From Georgenia soli (lineage in GTDB: Bacteria; Actinomycetota; Actinomycetes; Actinomycetales; Actinomycetaceae): 64,000 bases of DNA. Positions 8,753-20,364 of this stretch are shown here, piece by piece (the first letter of the stretch is position 1; each line of letters starts with the position of its first letter). Position numbers and translations under genes: made by a program. The DNA is taken from the NCBI RefSeq assembly GCF_002563695.1, contig NZ_PDJI01000004.1, positions 2,418,001 to 2,482,000 on the forward strand, given 5' to 3'. The notes beneath the pieces are model-generated. The model was not told the DNA's origin. It ran no database searches and saw only the letters and a program-made list of their open reading frames with translations.

Positions 8753-11460
8753 AGGGCGTCCTTGTGCTGGAGGTAGCGCAGCGCCGCCCAGCCGAGCGGC
8801 ACGCGGCCCCAGAACGTCAGGACACGGAAGAGGATCGCCACCGAGACCGCCGTCGCCGCCGGGATCCCGGCGAGCGTGAGCCCGGCCGTCAGCGCCGCCT
8901 CGACCGGCCCGATACCCCCCGGGGAGGGCACGACCGCACCGATCGAGTTCGAGGCGAGGTAGGTGATCGCGAGTTTGGTCAGCGGCAGCTCGTACCCGAA
9001 CGCCGCCAGCGAGGCGCCGAAGGCGGCGACGTACCCCGCGGTCATGACGAGGTTCCCCACGATGCCCGTGGCGAGGCGGCGCGGGTTCGAGACCACCCAC
9101 ACCACCCGCGGCCAGACCTGCTGCATGGTGGGGGCGACCTTCTCCCACACCCACGCGCGCACCGTGGGGACGAGCAGCACGACGCCGATGGTCGTCAGCA
9201 CCAGGGCGACGGCGAGGATCACCGACCCCGACGGCGCGCTCAGCGAGCCGGCCGAGCCGGTCACCAGCGCGACCGTCACCAGCAGCAGCACCGTGGTGAT
9301 GAACTGCGACAGCTGCACCAGGCCCACCGTGGCGACGGCCATCGGCGTGGAGATGCGCGCCTTGTTGAGGAAGCGCAGGTTCAGGGCGGCCGGGCCGATG
9401 CCCGCCGGGGCCACGAGGGAGATGACCGACGCCGCCACCTGGACGAGGGTCGTCCGCCACATCCCCAGCCGCTCCGGGGAGAAGGCGACGAGGCCCATGG
9501 CCGAGCCGACGTAGGTGAGCAGGCCCATGCCGAACGCCACGACGATCCACACCGGGTTGGCGCGCGTGACGGCCGCCGTGACCTCCTCGATGTTCATCCA
9601 GGACAGCAGCGCCCAGACCGCGACGACGGCGACCGTGAGGGTGATGACCGTGCGTGCCGAGAACCGGTTGAGCTGCAGCGGCGCGACGTCGGCCCGGGGG
9701 ATCAGCTCCACGAGCTCCTCGCGCAGGGTGGCGAGCAGCTCCTTGAGGTCGTCGACGGCGGCGCGCGTCGTGGAGGGCATGGCCACCGGCTGCAGGAGCG
9801 GCGCCATGGACGCGAGCTGGTCGCGCGTCAGGACGCGGGCCGCGGAGGTCAGCGCCCGTTCCGCTCCGACAAGGGTGGCGAGCATCGCCAGCAGCTGGGC
9901 GAGGTCGAGGCGGCGCGAGAGCTCGGAGGAGATGATCTCCCCGTCCTCCCAGGAGATGATCCGCACCTGGCCCGCCCGGTCGACCAGCACGGCCTCGGCG
10001 CTGAGCTCGCGGTGCGCCAGGCCCTTGGCGTGGGCGGCGCGCACCTGCGTCCACAGCTGGTCGAGCAGGTCGTCGTCCAGCTCGGCGGGCGCGAGCTCGT
10101 CCAGGCGGCGGGCACCCGGGAGGTGCTCCGAGACGATGAGCACGGAGTCGCGCGACTCGGTGATCCCGACGAGCTCCGGTGCGCGGACCCCGGCTGCCCG
10201 GGTGGCCAGGGCCATGAGGGCGGCGCGGTTCGCGGCCTCGCGCAGGCTCCGGGCGGGGCGCCGGTCGATGCCCCGCAGCCGCACGCTGTCCCACACCGAG
10301 GCGAGCACGCCGACGACGTGGCGGTCACCGTCGAGGACGGTGACGTCGTGGCGGCGGCCCTCCACGTCCCAGATGGCGTAGAGCCGATGGGCGGACTCCA
10401 CGTCGAGGGTGCGCACCGCCGAGGAGGAGACCTCCTGCAGCACCTGCTCCGGGTCGGTCAGCGGGTCGGGCGCGATGGTGTCGGACCCGGTCGCCCCCTC
10501 CTGGTCGACGGCGGCGAGCAGGTCCGCGGGCGAGGCGTCCCCGGCCGGGACGTCGTCGAGCCGGGCCCGGGCGCCGTCGTCGTCCGGGGCCGTCGCGGCC
10601 GGCTCGCGGAGACGTTCGGTGTAGCCGATGGGGGAGGACGTCGTCACGGTCCAGGCCTGCGCGTGGGTGCCCACCAGCACCGGGTCCATGCGCACGACCC
10701 TGACCGGGTCCAGGCCGGCGCGGCGCAGCCCCCGCACGAGCTGGACGCCGGTGGCCCGCTCGTGGAGCACGCCGGAGGCGTAGCGCATCCCCAGCCCCGC
10801 GGACCGGCCCAGCAGCACCGCGACGATCGCGCCCGGCAGGGTCTGGTCGCCCTGGACCACCGAGAGCGCCAGCACGATCCACAGCAGGTTCCAGGACCAG
10901 CGGAGCAGGCGGTTGTGCGAGCGGTCCCCGACGGCGGTGAGCACGCCGGCGATGCCGGCGGCGTAGACGTTGAGCCCGATGACGGTGTCGCCCTCGGAGG
11001 TGATCGTCAGGCCGCGGGTGAGCGAGACGGGGGCGACGTTGTCCAGCAGCCACAGGGCCCCCACCGCCAGGACGACGGCGACGAGGCCGGTGGCGAGCGC
11101 CTCCAGCGCGGAGCGCCAGCTGCGCCGCACCACCCGGTCCACCAGCACGATGAGCGGGACGAAGAAGGAGACCAGGCCCTCGAGCACGGTGACCGGCAGC
11201 AGCAGCACCTGGCGCAGCACGTTGGCCACGGCGGACTGCACGTCCTCGGTGACGCCCTGGGTGGTGGCGTGGGCGTAGACCGCCAGCACGAGCACGAAGC
11301 CGATGCCGAGCAGGGAGGCGACGAGCGCCAGGAGGTCGCCCGGCCGGCGCACGCGCGTCTCCGGCGCGTCCACGAGCAGCACCTCGCGCCTCGGCGGGGT
11401 GTCCTCCACCGGGGCCGTGGCGGGCATGGTGGCGCCGCCGTCCCCCGGTTGCAGGCTCAT
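8749..11460 (-). CDS. large membrane protein: N-terminal TM region, pseudokinase-like domain and C-terminal lysylphosphatidylglycerol-synthase-type TM domain, 903 aa
   Basis: Residues ~40-215 contain several membrane helices. A soluble middle part (~270-590) resembles a protein or lipopolysaccharide kinase fold: around residue 480 it has HRELSAEAVLV where active kinases have HRDxxxxN, and ISWEDGE where they have DFG, so catalytic residues are altered and it is probably a pseudokinase. Residues ~620-895 form the multi-helix UPF0104/AglD-like domain also found in the flippase half of MprF. The family is linked to lipid or lipid-linked-sugar flipping; the substrate here is unknown. The ATG at 11460 (MSLQPGD) is favoured over longer starts. 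It is coupled by GTGA to the DUF4352-like gene. Confidence 0.8.
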   Translation of the reverse strand: MSLQPGDGGATMPATAPVEDTPPRREVLLVDAPETRVRRPGDLLALVASLLGIGFVLVLAVYAHATTQGVTEDVQSAVANVLRQVLLLPVTVLEGLVSFFVPLIVLVDRVVRRSWRSALEALATGLVAVVLAVGALWLLDNVAPVSLTRGLTITSEGDTVIGLNVYAAGIAGVLTAVGDRSHNRLLRWSWNLLWIVLALSVVQGDQTLPGAIVAVLLGRSAGLGMRYASGVLHERATGVQLVRGLRRAGLDPVRVVRMDPVLVGTHAQAWTVTTSSPIGYTERLREPAATAPDDDGARARLDDVPAGDASPADLLAAVDQEGATGSDTIAPDPLTDPEQVLQEVSSSAVRTLDVESAHRLYAIWDVEGRRHDVTVLDGDRHVVGVLASVWDSVRLRGIDRRPARSLREAANRAALMALATRAAGVRAPELVGITESRDSVLIVSEHLPGARRLDELAPAELDDDLLDQLWTQVRAAHAKGLAHRELSAEAVLVDRAGQVRIISWEDGEIISSELSRRLDLAQLLAMLATLVGAERALTSAARVLTRDQLASMAPLLQPVAMPSTTRAAVDDLKELLATLREELVELIPRADVAPLQLNRFSARTVITLTVAVVAVWALLSWMNIEEVTAAVTRANPVWIVVAFGMGLLTYVGSAMGLVAFSPERLGMWRTTLVQVAASVISLVAPAGIGPAALNLRFLNKARISTPMAVATVGLVQLSQFITTVLLLVTVALVTGSAGSLSAPSGSVILAVALVLTTIGVVLLVPTVRAWVWEKVAPTMQQVWPRVVWVVSNPRRLATGIVGNLVMTAGYVAAFGASLAAFGYELPLTKLAITYLASNSIGAVVPSPGGIGPVEAALTAGLTLAGIPAATAVSVAILFRVLTFWGRVPLGWAALRYLQHKDAL

Positions 11461-11641
11461 GCCCGCGAGTCTACGGCGGGGACCCGGGGCCGACGGCGCA
11501 CCTGCCGGGCGCGGCACCGCGCCGATTTCGTGCGTTCCGGCCGCACCCGGGGCAGCTCTCCCCGGAGGCGGCTGGGCACGAAGGTATGGTTGGTCGGGTA
11601 AAACCAAGTGCCGGGGACAGAGCTCGGCCGGGAGGTGGACG

Positions 11642-12226
11642 ATGTCCTGGGGGCAGACGCGCATGGGCGAGCAGCTCGCGCGCTACACCGCCCGGAGCTG
11701 GTGGGTGCCGCTCGTGCGTGGCCTGATCCTCCTCCTGGTGGGTCTGGCGCTGCTGCTCGCGCCCCTGACCAGCCTCGCCGCGGTGGTCACCGTGCTCGGC
11801 GTCGGCGCCCTGGCCGACGGCGTCGTCTCGGTGGTGCTGGGGATCGCCGGACGCGGCCAGTGGGGCGCCGGCTGGCGCGTGGTGCGCGGCGCGATCGGCG
11901 TGCTCGCCGGCCTGTTCCTGATCTGGCAGCCGTCCATCTCGGCCAAGAGCCTGGTCGTCCTGGCCGGCATCGCCGGGCTCGTCACGGGCGTGGTCATGAT
12001 CGCGGTGTCCGTGCAGACCCGGGCGCTCGCGCCCAGCACGTGGTCGGGCGGCCTCGTCGCCGGGGGCCTGCTCGCCCTCCTGGGCACCTTCCTCATCGTC
12101 TTCCCGTCGGTGGCCCTGCTGGTGGCCACGGTCTCGCTCGGGATCGGCGCCCTCCTCGTCGGGGCGGCGCTGGTCGCCCACGGCTGGCGGCTGCGCCGGG
12201 AGTGGAAGCAGCTGGCGCGGCTCTGA
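11642..12226 (+). CDS. HdeD-family/DUF308 membrane protein, 194 aa
   Basis: Six hydrophobic segments arranged as three helical pairs with the repeated pattern of HdeD/DUF308 proteins (LVRGLILLLVGLALLLAPL, then GAIGVLAGLFLIWQP, then GGLLALLGTFLIVFPS). Family members are implicated in acid or envelope stress in enterobacteria; the role in actinobacteria is unknown. The ATG at 11642 has GGAGG nine bases upstream (11631-11635). Divergent from the flippase-like gene across ~180 bp, which must hold both promoters. Confidence 0.82.
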   Translation: MSWGQTRMGEQLARYTARSWWVPLVRGLILLLVGLALLLAPLTSLAAVVTVLGVGALADGVVSVVLGIAGRGQWGAGWRVVRGAIGVLAGLFLIWQPSISAKSLVVLAGIAGLVTGVVMIAVSVQTRALAPSTWSGGLVAGGLLALLGTFLIVFPSVALLVATVSLGIGALLVGAALVAHGWRLRREWKQLARL

Positions 12227-12357
12227 AGGTGCCAGGGACGTTGGTCTCTGGACGCGGGGCAGGACCGGCGCGAGCGTGGAAGAACCTCCAGGGTGTGGAA
12301 GCGCCCCCAGGGGTAGCTGCCCTCGCTGGACGGGCCGACCGAAGGAGGTCGTTCGCG

Positions 12358-12789
12358 ATGAGGGACACCGTCGTCCGTCTCGTTCTCGTCGCCATGCTGC
12401 TGGTGACCGGCGTCAGCGCGATGTGGGGCGGGTACATGCTCGCCACCGGCGCGTGGGAGATGGACCCGGCCGCGTGGCTGGCGCACACACCGTTCGGGTC
12501 CTGGACCCTCCCGGGCCTCGCCACGATGCTGTTACCGGGGCTCGCCGTGTTCCTCGCGGGTGTCGCCGTGCTGACGAGCGCGCCGCACCACCGGACCATC
12601 GCCATCGCCGCGGGCGTCGGCCTCATCGCCTGGGTGGGGGTCGAGCTCGTCTGGATGCAGGTCTTCCACCCGGTGCTGCACCCCGTGTTCCTCGGCGTGG
12701 GCGTCGTCGTCGCGGTGCTCGGCTGGTTGCTGCCGCACGAGCGTACGCAGGAGCCGGCTGCCCGCGGGCCGCTGGTCGGTCGGGCCTAG
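12358..12789 (+). CDS. small four-helix membrane protein, 143 aa
   Basis: I do not recognise a named family. Four hydrophobic segments are visible: LVLVAMLLVTGVSAMWGGYML, LPGLATMLLPGLAVFLAGVAV, IAIAAGVGLIAWVGVEL and VFLGVGVVVAVLGWLLP, with a short charged C-terminal tail. The layout resembles uncharacterised actinobacterial integral membrane proteins. The ATG at 12358 is preceded by GGAGG (12344-12348). It lies 131 bp downstream of the HdeD-like gene on the same strand and is convergent with metH. Confidence 0.68.
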   Translation: MRDTVVRLVLVAMLLVTGVSAMWGGYMLATGAWEMDPAAWLAHTPFGSWTLPGLATMLLPGLAVFLAGVAVLTSAPHHRTIAIAAGVGLIAWVGVELVWMQVFHPVLHPVFLGVGVVVAVLGWLLPHERTQEPAARGPLVGRA

Positions 12790-12855
12790 GGGCACTTCCT
12801 GGTCGCGCCGCCCCTCGGCGCCGCGGGCCGCTGACCCGCCCCGCCGACGCTTCCT

Positions 12856-12880
12856 CGTGGCGCGGCGCCCTGGTGCCACG
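12856..12880. terminator. hairpin at the convergent end of metH
   Basis: CGTGGC (12856-12861) pairs with GCCACG (12875-12880), with additional GC-rich pairing possible in the loop. The site ends exactly at the metH stop codon and lies between two convergent genes. The stem is only 6 bp of perfect pairing, so the call is tentative. Confidence 0.4.
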
Positions 12881-16510
<3,630 letters not shown>

Positions 16511-16635
16511 GCGGGTCTCCTGAGGTCGGTACTTGATATGGATCTGGCGGGCGCGGAGCGGTGGGCGCTCGGGCGGACGCTGCGGCCGGCCCGCCGCGGC
16601 ACGGGAGCGGCTGGCTCCGGCCGCGGTGGCGGTGC

Positions 16636-17574
16636 CTAGGCCGGTGCGGCGGACGCCGGTGTCGCGCCCGAGCTGACGAGAGCGGGGTTCAGCACCCCGC
16701 GCGCCCGCAGGTGGTCGAGCACGTCCAGCGCGGGACGGTCCCGGTTGAAGGTGTACAGGTGCAGGCCGGGCGCGCCCACGGCAAGCACCCGGTCGATGAG
16801 CGCGAGCGTGGCGTCGAGACCGCGGCGCAGGCGCACGGCGTCGTCCCGGACGTCGAGCAGCGCGTCGAGGCTGAGGGGCACGGGCACGCCGGTGAGCTCC
16901 TCGAGCCGGGCGAGGCGGCGCCGCTCGGTCATCGGCAGGATGCCGGGCACGATCGGCAGGGTGACGCCGGCGGCGCGGGCGTCGCGCACGAGTGTCGCGT
17001 AGTCCTCGGCGTCGTAGAACACCTGCGTGACGGCGTAGTCCGCGCCGGCGGCCTGCTTCTCGCGCAGGGCCGCGATCTCACCGGGCCCGCTGTTGCGGCC
17101 GGACGGGTAGGCGGCGACGGCGACCGTGACGTCGCCCGTGGCCGAACGGGCCGAGTGGACCTCGCGGATGAGCCGGACCAGGTCTGCGGACCCGGCCACA
17201 CCTTCCGGGTCGGGGACCCATCGGGTCTGTCCCGCGGGCGGGTCTCCCCGCAGGGCGAGGAAGTCCCGGACCCCGGCGTCGAGCAGGTCCCGCACGCGCG
17301 CGGTGAGCTCGGCGCGCGTCGCTCCTACGCAGGTGAGGTGGGCGACCACCGGGACGTGGGTCTCGGCGAGAAGGCGGTGGACGATCGCGTCGGAGGAGGT
17401 GCGGGCCGAGCCCGAGGCGCCGTAGGTCACCGTGAAGAAGTCCGGGCCGGCCTCGGCCATGCGCCGGATCCGCGCCCAGACGGCGTCGTCGGACTCCGTC
17501 CCCCGTGGCGGGAAGAGCTCGAAGGAGACCGTCGGGAGCGCGGTCTCGGGGGCGATCAGGCTCGACGTCGACAT
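16636..17574 (-). CDS. metF: methylenetetrahydrofolate reductase, 312 aa
   Basis: FAD-dependent enzyme reducing 5,10-methylene- to 5-methyltetrahydrofolate, the methyl donor used by MetH encoded next to it. Typical signatures are SFELFPPRG near the N-terminus, [36 protein letters not shown] and the flavin/folate segment [15 protein letters not shown], ending with LHLYTFNRD. Length is normal. The ATG at 17574 begins [10 protein letters not shown]; an in-frame extension upstream reads as unconserved Arg/Pro-rich sequence and is rejected. The ~240 bp upstream, back to the SMI1 gene stop, contain no motif I can name. Confidence 0.95.
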   Translation of the reverse strand: MSTSSLIAPETALPTVSFELFPPRGTESDDAVWARIRRMAEAGPDFFTVTYGASGSARTSSDAIVHRLLAETHVPVVAHLTCVGATRAELTARVRDLLDAGVRDFLALRGDPPAGQTRWVPDPEGVAGSADLVRLIREVHSARSATGDVTVAVAAYPSGRNSGPGEIAALREKQAAGADYAVTQVFYDAEDYATLVRDARAAGVTLPIVPGILPMTERRRLARLEELTGVPVPLSLDALLDVRDDAVRLRRGLDATLALIDRVLAVGAPGLHLYTFNRDRPALDVLDHLRARGVLNPALVSSGATPASAAPA

Positions 17575-17814
17575 GCAGAGGTCACTCGACAGGATGCGGC
17601 GGGACGCAGGGCGAGCGGTCGGCGTCGTGGGGGTCGGTGCATACCCTGATCTTCTCCCGGCCGCCCCACGTCGCGCACCGTCAGTCGGATGGTGACCCGG
17701 CTGGCGGACGTACGCAGACCTGTTGCCCACGATGCGAGATCCTGCGGTCGCACGCCACCTTGGACCTCGTGAACCAGGTAGACACCGGCCGCGCCGGTCC
17801 GGTTCCGGGGGGAG

Positions 17815-18657
17815 TCAGCCGGCCTGCACGGAGACGCTTCCGAGATGCTCGAGCCACTCCTCCATGCGTCTCGACCTCGTTCTGCTGTCGTAGCTCACGA
17901 GGACTCGGATCGTGCCCTCGCCGTACGGCTGGCATCTGATCTCGCCCGCGCACTCCGTCAGGTACAGGGCAACCGGGCCTTCCTCAGCGCCCTCAGCCTC
18001 GTCGTCGTCGAACACCATCAGCACCGTGCCATCCACGTCGGCCAACGCCTGGCGCGTCATGCGCGCCATCAGCGCGGCGTACAGGTTCCCGGCCGTGCGG
18101 CAGAGGAACTCGGCGCGCGCGACGTTCGTGTACGGCCTGAACGTCGCGCCGCTCCAGTCCTCGAACCTCCCGTCGGGCTCCAGGCGACTGACCCTTGTGC
18201 GGCTCGCGAGCACACCGGAGTTCTCCACCCACTCCAGTGCTTCCTCGAGGTCCTCGCCGGCGTGGTGGATCTCGTCATGGTGCCTGGGGAGCACGTGGAC
18301 CGCGCAAGGCTTCTGCGGGTGGAAGACCACCTCGTCCCCGTCCACGGTTCGTGCCAGCACGACAGCCTGTCCCAGCTCCTCGGGAGTGAGCAGGTCCGAC
18401 TCCTCCCAGAAATCGGCGTGCTGCCGCCAGGTTCTCTGCAGTTGCCGGTACTGCCCCACGATGGCCTGAGGCATGAGGACGTAAACGTACCCGCCGTTGT
18501 ACTGCCCGTCCCCCAGCGTTGTGACGAACTCGCGGTAGCCGGCCGGGAACGGTGCACCGATCTGACGCTCGGCGCTGTCCACATCTCCGTGTCCGGCGAC
18601 CTCCAGATCGTTGCCCAACGTGAGGACGTCCTGAAAGGCCATCTTGTGCGCCGTCAT
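17815..18657 (-). CDS. SMI1/KNR4 (SUKH) family protein, 280 aa
   Basis: The N-terminal ~70 residues carry the SUKH core: DSAERQIGAPFPAGYREFVTTLGDGQYNG, followed by the glycine-rich YVYVLMP strand. The superfamily includes many immunity proteins against contact-dependent or polymorphic toxins, plus regulatory proteins. No toxin gene is adjacent, so this may be an orphan immunity protein or have a different role. An alternative in-frame ATG is at 18642. It starts 18 bp after the stop of the CPBP protease gene on the same strand, so the two are likely co-transcribed. Confidence 0.78.
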   Translation of the reverse strand: MTAHKMAFQDVLTLGNDLEVAGHGDVDSAERQIGAPFPAGYREFVTTLGDGQYNGGYVYVLMPQAIVGQYRQLQRTWRQHADFWEESDLLTPEELGQAVVLARTVDGDEVVFHPQKPCAVHVLPRHHDEIHHAGEDLEEALEWVENSGVLASRTRVSRLEPDGRFEDWSGATFRPYTNVARAEFLCRTAGNLYAALMARMTRQALADVDGTVLMVFDDDEAEGAEEGPVALYLTECAGEIRCQPYGEGTIRVLVSYDSRTRSRRMEEWLEHLGSVSVQAG

Positions 18658-18674
18658 GGCCGTCCGACCGGCGC

Positions 18675-19535
18675 TCAGGCGAGGCCGAGCGCGGCCAGGG
18701 CGCTCGCCGGCAGCAGTGCGTAGCCGACGAAGGCCACCACGTCGATGAGGGTGTGGGCGACCACGAGCGGCATGGTCCGCCGTCGTCGCCGGTAGTACTC
18801 GCCGAAGATCAGGCCCATGACGACGTTTCCGACGAACGGGCCGAACCCCTGGTAGAGGTGGTACCCGCCGCGCACGACGGCGCTGGTGGCGAGGACCGCG
18901 GCCGGCCGCCAGCCGAGCTGCTCGAGCCGCTCGATGAGGTACCCGGCGACGATGACCTCCTCGAGCAGCGCGTTCTGCAGGGCCGCCAGGATGAGCACCG
19001 GGACGGTCCACCAGTGGGCGTTCAGCGTGGACGCGTGCACCTCGACCGTGATGCCCAGCGCACGCCCGGCCAGGTACAGGCCCAGCCCGGGGACGCCGAT
19101 GAGCGCGGCCAGGCCGACGCCGGCGCCGAGATCCCGCCAGGGGCGCCGCCCGTCCAGGCCGATGCGGGCCGTCGCGCGCCGGCCGGGCTCGGACAGCAGG
19201 TACAGCGCGAGCGCGACCGGGACGAGCGCGAACCCGATGGATAGCAGCTGGTAGGTGAGGTCCAGGTACGGGCGGGTTGAGCGCGACGGGTTCATCGCGG
19301 TGCTCTGCTGGCCCAGGGGTGTCTCGAGCGTCAGCCGGGCGACGATGTTGACCACGGCGTAGACCGCGGACTGCCCCAGCGAGAGGCCGAGGACGATGAG
19401 CACCTCCGCGCGCAGCCGGGACCGGAGGCGGCCTGCCGAGTAGGTCGTCGTCTCCCCGGCGCCGGCGTCGCGCGGTGCCGCGTCGGTGACGACGGCGTCG
19501 GTGCCGGCGGGTGTCGTCCTGTCGTCCACCGGCAC
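18675..19535 (-). CDS. CPBP family intramembrane glutamic endopeptidase (Abi-type), 286 aa
   Basis: Polytopic membrane protein of the Rce1/CAAX-like superfamily. The three conserved motifs are present: EEVIVAGYLIERL (two Glu plus Arg), GGYHLYQGFGPFVGNVVMGLIFG (His), and HTLIDVVAFV (His-Asn/Asp). These place the active site within the membrane. Actinobacterial members often have unknown substrates; some protect against bacteriocins. The start is GTG at 19535; the N-terminal ~35 residues are polar and cytoplasmic. Divergent from the HAD gene across 95 bp and followed by the SMI1/KNR4 gene. Confidence 0.87.
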   Translation of the reverse strand: MPVDDRTTPAGTDAVVTDAAPRDAGAGETTTYSAGRLRSRLRAEVLIVLGLSLGQSAVYAVVNIVARLTLETPLGQQSTAMNPSRSTRPYLDLTYQLLSIGFALVPVALALYLLSEPGRRATARIGLDGRRPWRDLGAGVGLAALIGVPGLGLYLAGRALGITVEVHASTLNAHWWTVPVLILAALQNALLEEVIVAGYLIERLEQLGWRPAAVLATSAVVRGGYHLYQGFGPFVGNVVMGLIFGEYYRRRRRTMPLVVAHTLIDVVAFVGYALLPASALAALGLA

Positions 19536-19630
19536 AGTGTCCCTCAGCCGACGGGGCGCCGGTCCCGGTCCGGCCCGGCGGCTGACGGGCGTCGCCGGGC
19601 TCCGCCCCGCGCGTCGGGCACGATGGAGGC

Positions 19631-20302
19631 ATGAGTGGATCCGCCGTCTCCGCCGTCGTCTTCGACATGGACGGAGTCCTGACCGACACCGAGACCATCT
19701 GGGACGAGGTCCGTCAGGGCCTCGCCGCGCAGGACGGCGTGCCGTGGCCCGAGGAGGCCACCCGCGCGATGATGGGCATGTCCACCCCCGAGTGGTCCGA
19801 GTACATGGCGACGACGGTCGGGGTGAACGGCGACGCCGCCGCCGTCGCGCAGCGCACCATCGAGGAGATGGCGGCCCGCTACCACCAGCACCTGCCGACC
19901 CTGCCGGGTGCGGTGGCTGCCGTCGAGCGGCTCTCGCAGCGCTGGCCGCTCGGCCTCGCGTCGTCCTCGCCCCGGCGCCTGATCGACGCCGTGCTCAGCG
20001 AGCTGGGCATCGCGGAGCGGTTCGGGGCCACGGTCTCCACCGAGGAGGTCGCCGCGGGCAAGCCCTCGCCGGACGGCTACGTCCGGGTGTGCGAGCTGCT
20101 CGGGGCTGACCCGACCCGTGCCGTGGCGATCGAGGACTCCAGCAACGGCATCCGCTCGGCCGCCGCGGCCGGGATGAAGGTGATCGCCGTGCCGCACGAG
20201 GCGTTCCCGCCGGCCGACGACGCGCTCGCCCGCGCCGCAGCCGTGGTCACCAGTCTTGACGAGGTGACCCCCGAGCTGGTCGAGGGCCTCCTCAGCCGTT
20301 GA
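19631..20302 (+). CDS. HAD-superfamily phosphatase, beta-phosphoglucomutase-like, 223 aa
   Basis: Haloacid-dehalogenase fold hydrolase. Motif I is VVFDMDGVLTDTE with the nucleophile and acid/base Asp at residues ~12 and ~14, motif II is GLASSSPRRL, motif III is the Lys in AAGKPSPDGY, and motif IV is AIEDSSNGIRSA. The helical cap lies between motifs I and II. This set matches the subgroup of phosphoglucomutase and sugar phosphatases; the substrate cannot be assigned. Convergent with copA, separated by a pair of 19-bp tandem repeats. Confidence 0.88.
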   Translation: MSGSAVSAVVFDMDGVLTDTETIWDEVRQGLAAQDGVPWPEEATRAMMGMSTPEWSEYMATTVGVNGDAAAVAQRTIEEMAARYHQHLPTLPGAVAAVERLSQRWPLGLASSSPRRLIDAVLSELGIAERFGATVSTEEVAAGKPSPDGYVRVCELLGADPTRAVAIEDSSNGIRSAAAAGMKVIAVPHEAFPPADDALARAAAVVTSLDEVTPELVEGLLSR

Positions 20303-20316
20303 TGCACCGGTGGACT

Positions 20317-20354
20317 CGCGGAGAAGATGACATCTCGCCGAGAAGATGACATCT
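20317..20354 (+). repeat. 19-bp tandem repeat array, locus 1 (two units)
   Basis: Two consecutive 19-bp units (20317-20335 and 20336-20354), CGCGGAGAAGATGACATCT and CGCCGAGAAGATGACATCT, differ at one base. Each unit contains GAGA...TCTC short complementary ends. It lies 14 bp after the HAD gene stop and 10 bp before the copA stop (convergent genes). The same period and a related consensus recur at 55574 and 61096. Confidence 0.8.
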
Positions 20355-20364
20355 CGCGGGGGTG

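Noticed and set aside
7424..10294. One giant 956-codon gene covering the DUF4352-like protein and the preceding region
   Set aside because: Upstream of the GTG at 8752 the frame is Arg/Gly/Pro/Ala shadow of the flippase gene in another frame; the GTGA overlap supports two separate genes.
8764..11601. Long open frame opposite the flippase-like gene
   Set aside because: Same antisense artefact: composition bias and no family signature, while the minus-strand gene has clear membrane and kinase-like domains.
16511..16635. Cobalamin riboswitch before metH
   Set aside because: The 125-bp gap lacks the B12-box and the length needed for the conserved fold; metH is cobalamin-dependent so repression by B12 would not be expected either.
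17575..17814. SAM riboswitch upstream of metF
   Set aside because: No SAM-I, SAM-II or SAM-IV core motif could be recognised in the ~240 bp; a covariance search would be needed to exclude a diverged form.
20317..20354. CRISPR array at the 19-bp repeats (also considered at 55574 and 61096)
   Set aside because: Repeats are contiguous with no spacers, are shorter than CRISPR repeats, and no cas genes are present.
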